A stretch of 6,805 nt of DNA. Origin: Propionibacteriaceae bacterium UBA6238. Its GTDB lineage: Bacteria; Actinomycetota; Actinomycetes; Propionibacteriales; Propionibacteriaceae. Every line of letters begins with the position of its first letter. Position 1 is the stretch's first letter. The position numbers and the translations under genes are program-made. The notes beneath the pieces are model-generated. The model had not been told where the DNA came from. It was given only the letters and a program-made list of their open reading frames with translations, and did no database searches. This document shows positions 5,211 to 6,805 of the stretch, piece after piece. The stretch lies in NCBI GenBank assembly GCA_002441465.1, contig DJWE01000038.1:1-6805 (forward strand), written 5' to 3'.

Positions 5211-5615
5211 TTGCTGACCTTGAATCTCGACCTGCCTAATCTGCCGGGTGCCGCGTGTGTGGGCGCGCCACCCGAGTTGTGGCATCCCGCACCCCGTGAT
5301 GTGACCGAGTACACGCCGACCGCGAAAGCGATCTGCGGCACCTGTCCCGTCCGGCAGGCGTGCCTCGACCACGCCATGAGCGCCGAAGCGGCGCATCCGA
5401 CCGACCGGCACGGCATCTACGGCGGCATGACTGCCGAGCAGCGGACCGACCTCGGGCGACCCCCAGCCGACACCTGCCGCAACGGCCACCCCCGCACCGA
5501 CGAGAACACGACCATCGTCGCCTCGACCGGACGCCGCCGCTGCCGCACCTGCAAGAAAGCCAACGCGCGGGCCAACCGGGAACGCGCACGAGCTCGCGAG
5601 GAGACCGCCGCATGA
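5211..5615 (+). CDS. WhiB-family iron-sulfur regulator fused to a C-terminal zinc-ribbon
   Basis: The 134-residue product has two parts. Residues 9-78 are WhiB-like: C16, then C42-x2-C45-x5-C51 as the four [4Fe-4S] ligands, with an aromatic acidic segment between, then G-I-Y-G-G at 68-72, equivalent to the G-[VI]-W-G-G turn that binds the principal sigma factor. Residues 89-114 (C-R-N-G-H-P-R-T-x2-N-T ... C-R-T-C) form a C-x3-H/C-x2-C zinc-ribbon-like element, followed by a basic helix to the end. WhiB proteins regulate transcription with SigA and occur only in Actinobacteria and their phages; phage copies can block host WhiB function. The start chosen is TTG at 5211, four bases after GGAGG (5202-5206). 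The spacing is short, so CTG 5214 or TTG 5220 are alternatives. It is the first gene after the hairpin, with its own ribosome binding site. Confidence 0.88.
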   Translation: MLTLNLDLPNLPGAACVGAPPELWHPAPRDVTEYTPTAKAICGTCPVRQACLDHAMSAEAAHPTDRHGIYGGMTAEQRTDLGRPPADTCRNGHPRTDENTTIVASTGRRRCRTCKKANARANRERARAREETAA

Positions 5616-5884
5616 CGGCCATCGGATTCCTGCGCCCCGACCGCCTCACCTGCGCCGAGGCCCCACACCACCTGCCCGGATGCCACAACCCGTGGGTCGA
5701 TGAGACGTGGTGCCTGTGTGGCGAGGTTCGCTGGCCCGGCAATACCGGCGTCTGGCGCTGCGTCGAGCGACACCGACTGCTGCCGTTCGACCCACCCCGA
5801 GGGATCGGCATGGCATCACATGGCGCCAACCAGCCCGTCCTCTCCCCCGGCTGGGACACCTACTGGATGGACGGCGCAGCATGA
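5612..5884 (+). CDS. Small cysteine- and tryptophan-rich phage protein, unknown function
   Basis: The 90-residue product starts at an ATG overlapping the WhiB stop, with AGGAG at 5599-5603. It has C14, C24, C34, C36 and C50 with H19, H20, H25 and H54. The clearest element is E-T-W-C-L-C-G-E-V at 31-39 followed by V-W-R-C-V-E-R-H at 47-54, together enough for one metal site. The second half is Gly/Pro-rich and ends W-D-T-Y-W-M-D-G. This W-C-x-C-G plus W-P-G-N pattern recurs in short actinophage proteins that I know only as hypothetical. A metal-binding accessory to the adjacent regulator is possible, but unsupported beyond position. Confidence 0.78.
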   Translation: MTAIGFLRPDRLTCAEAPHHLPGCHNPWVDETWCLCGEVRWPGNTGVWRCVERHRLLPFDPPRGIGMASHGANQPVLSPGWDTYWMDGAA

Positions 5885-6024
5885 TCGCCCGCTGCATCGA
5901 GGTCTCCGGAGGCGGCTGGATCGTCCGCTGCGACACCCACGACTGGGAGGCATTCGCGGCCACCCGGAAGGCCGCCGAACATGCGGCATCCAAACACAAC
6001 CACACCAAGCACAAGGAGAACTGA
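5881..6024 (+). CDS. 47-residue C2H2-like zinc-finger-type small protein
   Basis: It starts at ATG 5881, overlapping the previous stop (ATGA). It contains C5 and C17, a C-D-T-H-D-W-E segment (C17, H20, W22), then A-A-T-R-K-A-A-E-H-A-A-S-K-H-N-H-T-K-H. This reads as a beta-hairpin with Cys ligands followed by a helix with His residues at 34, 39, 41 and 44, the plan of a single zinc finger. Very similar short 'C-D-x-C-x-W ... A-x-x-A-x-x-H' proteins are widespread in actinophages. DNA binding is plausible but not shown. The C-terminus is basic (H-T-K-H-K-E-N). It ends one base before the next minigene start. Confidence 0.72.
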   Translation: MIARCIEVSGGGWIVRCDTHDWEAFAATRKAAEHAASKHNHTKHKEN

Positions 6025-6025
6025 C

Positions 6026-6079
6026 ATGGGCTACATGTCCGACAACCCCCGCGAGCGACCGCAAGGGGTGGCTGCATGA
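6026..6079 (+). CDS. 17-residue minigene upstream of the methyltransferase; tail-like relic
   Basis: ATG 6026 follows AGGAG (6014-6018) with seven-base spacing and reads M-G-Y-M-S-D-N-P-R-E-R-P-Q-G-V-A-A before TGA 6077-6079, which overlaps the methyltransferase ATG. Its residues D-N-P-x-E-x-P-Q-G-V also occur at 137-146 of the helix-turn-helix protein encoded at 1364-1822 (D-N-P-D-E-T-P-Q-G-V). The DNA agrees in blocks: GACAACCCC, then CCGCAAGGGGT. A G-Y pair precedes both. The simplest view is that this is the remnant of a second copy of that gene whose body was deleted. With an intact ribosome binding site it may still be translated, delivering ribosomes to the methyltransferase start. A stand-alone function for the peptide is unsupported. 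Confidence 0.55.
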   Translation: MGYMSDNPRERPQGVAA

Positions 6080-6792
6080 CGCCCTACTACGAAGACGACC
6101 AGGTGACTCTGTACCACGGGGACTGCCTCGAGGTGACCGCGTGGCTGGACGCTGACGTGCTGGTGACCGATCCGCCATATGGGATCGCATGGACTCGAAA
6201 CGGAATCAGCCGCGTCTCACGCTCCGACCGCAAGGCGGGAAATTACAGCCGCCAAGCGCGATCCTCGCCTTCCGACGCGGGCATTCAGAATGATGCCACC
6301 ACTGAGGCGCGGGATGCAGCACTGACCCTTTGGGGCAGCCGCCCCGCCTTCGTATTTGGCTCCCTCTTGCTTGCCCCGCCGGCCGGAACCAAGCAGGTCG
6401 CCATCTTCGGCAAGGCCAAGGATTCGGGAAACCTTACGAGCGTTGGCGGGATTCGCCGCAATGTCGAGGCGATCTACCTGCTGGGCGACCATCCATCTGG
6501 GGGGGGTGGGCGATCCGCGATCTTCCAGACCAACGCCCGGGCTGCGGGCTCGCCGCACGGCTATGCCGCCACCAGTGGAGGCCACCCGCACACCAAGCCG
6601 CAGGACGTAATGCAGGAACTGATCACGCTCACCGAAGGCGTGGTGGCCGACCCGTTCGCTGGCTCCGGCTCCACCCTCGTCGCCGCCAAGCAACTCGGGC
6701 GACGCGCAATCGGCGTGGAGCTCGAGGAGAAGTACTGCGAGATCGCCGCCAAACGCCTCGCGCAGGACACGCTATTCGGGGGTGTCGCATGA
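6076..6792 (+). CDS. DNA adenine-N6 or cytosine-N4 methyltransferase (DPPY type)
   Basis: The 238-residue protein carries motif IV D-P-P-Y at 32-35 near the N-terminus and motif I F-A-G-S-G-S-T at 194-200 near the C-terminus, followed by A-I-G-V-E-L-E-E-K-Y, the acidic residue that binds S-adenosylmethionine. The order IV before I is that of beta-class amino-methyltransferases. The opening Y-x4-V-T-L-Y-H-G-D-C-L-E-V is usual for phage orphan enzymes. D-P-P-Y does not separate adenine-N6 from cytosine-N4 targets. No restriction endonuclease is visible, so its likely role is to protect phage DNA or modify it for regulation. ATG 6076 overlaps the minigene stop. The middle (about 6181-6342) uses A/T-ending codons in roughly a third of positions, more than either end, and an eight-G run lies at 6499-6506. 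Confidence 0.92.
   Translation: MTPYYEDDQVTLYHGDCLEVTAWLDADVLVTDPPYGIAWTRNGISRVSRSDRKAGNYSRQARSSPSDAGIQNDATTEARDAALTLWGSRPAFVFGSLLLAPPAGTKQVAIFGKAKDSGNLTSVGGIRRNVEAIYLLGDHPSGGGGRSAIFQTNARAAGSPHGYAATSGGHPHTKPQDVMQELITLTEGVVADPFAGSGSTLVAAKQLGRRAIGVELEEKYCEIAAKRLAQDTLFGGVA
6499..6506 (+). repeat. Poly-G tract (8 G) within the methyltransferase gene
   Basis: Eight consecutive G, followed by T and three more G, encode part of an S-G-G-G-G-R stretch. It is the longest homopolymer I noticed. Loss of one G would shift reading into a frame that stops at 6608-6610, before the F-A-G-S-G-S-T motif, and so would inactivate the enzyme. Homopolymer slippage of this type switches some bacterial methyltransferases on and off; whether it does so here is unknown. 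Confidence 0.7.
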
Positions 6793-6805
6793 CCGCGCAC
6801 CTCAA
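6789..6805 (+). CDS. Start of the next operon gene, truncated by the window end
   Basis: An ATG overlapping the methyltransferase stop (ATGA) opens a frame reading M-T-A-H-L to the edge. The M-T start and the four-base overlap are the same arrangement as at most other junctions here, which is the only evidence. Nothing can be said about the product. Confidence 0.5.

Noticed and set aside
5158..5211. Sigma-70 type promoter (TTGACC at 5158) before the WhiB gene
   Set aside because: No -10-like hexamer lies at a proper distance; the downstream bases are the GC-rich hairpin.
1..6805. Integrase, attachment site, tRNA, riboswitch or insertion sequence
   Set aside because: Looked for on both strands; no recognisable motif, conserved tRNA arms or transposase signature was seen.

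Overview
The window is GC-rich DNA with every supported gene on the + strand, packed end to end. Almost every junction is an ATGA or GTGA stop/start overlap, which points to one long translationally coupled operon. A WhiB-type iron-sulfur protein (a family found only in Actinobacteria and their phages), the codon use, and several small cysteine-rich proteins of actinobacterial phage type suggest an early or recombination gene block from an actinobacteriophage or actinobacterial prophage. No integrase, attachment site, structural gene, tRNA or promoter is visible, so free phage and prophage cannot be told apart.

Left part (1-2595): the 3' end of a protein built from near-identical hexapeptide repeats (predicted left-handed beta-helix); two small cysteine-rich proteins; a CxxC plus helix-turn-helix DNA-binding protein; an XRE/Cro-like regulator; a 34-residue membrane peptide; and two small proteins of unknown function.

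Middle part (2592-5163): a recombination module. It holds a RecE/PDDEXK-type exonuclease, a RecT single-strand annealing protein, an acidic unknown protein, a small frame-disrupted locus that ends in what looks like the C-terminal motif X of a cytosine-C5 methyltransferase, and a RusA-type Holliday junction resolvase. Exonuclease and RecT would process and anneal DNA ends, and RusA would resolve the resulting junctions.

Right part (5164-6805): a strong hairpin forms the only real intergenic gap. It is followed by a WhiB-like protein with an added C-terminal zinc-ribbon, two more small Cys/His proteins, a 17-codon minigene that resembles the tail of the helix-turn-helix protein at 1364-1822, a DPPY/FAGSGST adenine or N4-cytosine DNA methyltransferase, and the first codons of another gene.

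The most notable observations are the methyltransferase relic with a reading-frame change at about 4711, the 17-codon minigene and its similarity to a distant gene tail, the WhiB/zinc-ribbon fusion, the homogenised 18-base repeat array, and a run of eight G inside the methyltransferase gene. I see no clear evidence of a wholly new defence or mobile system. The core functions are those of a known type of phage recombination operon.
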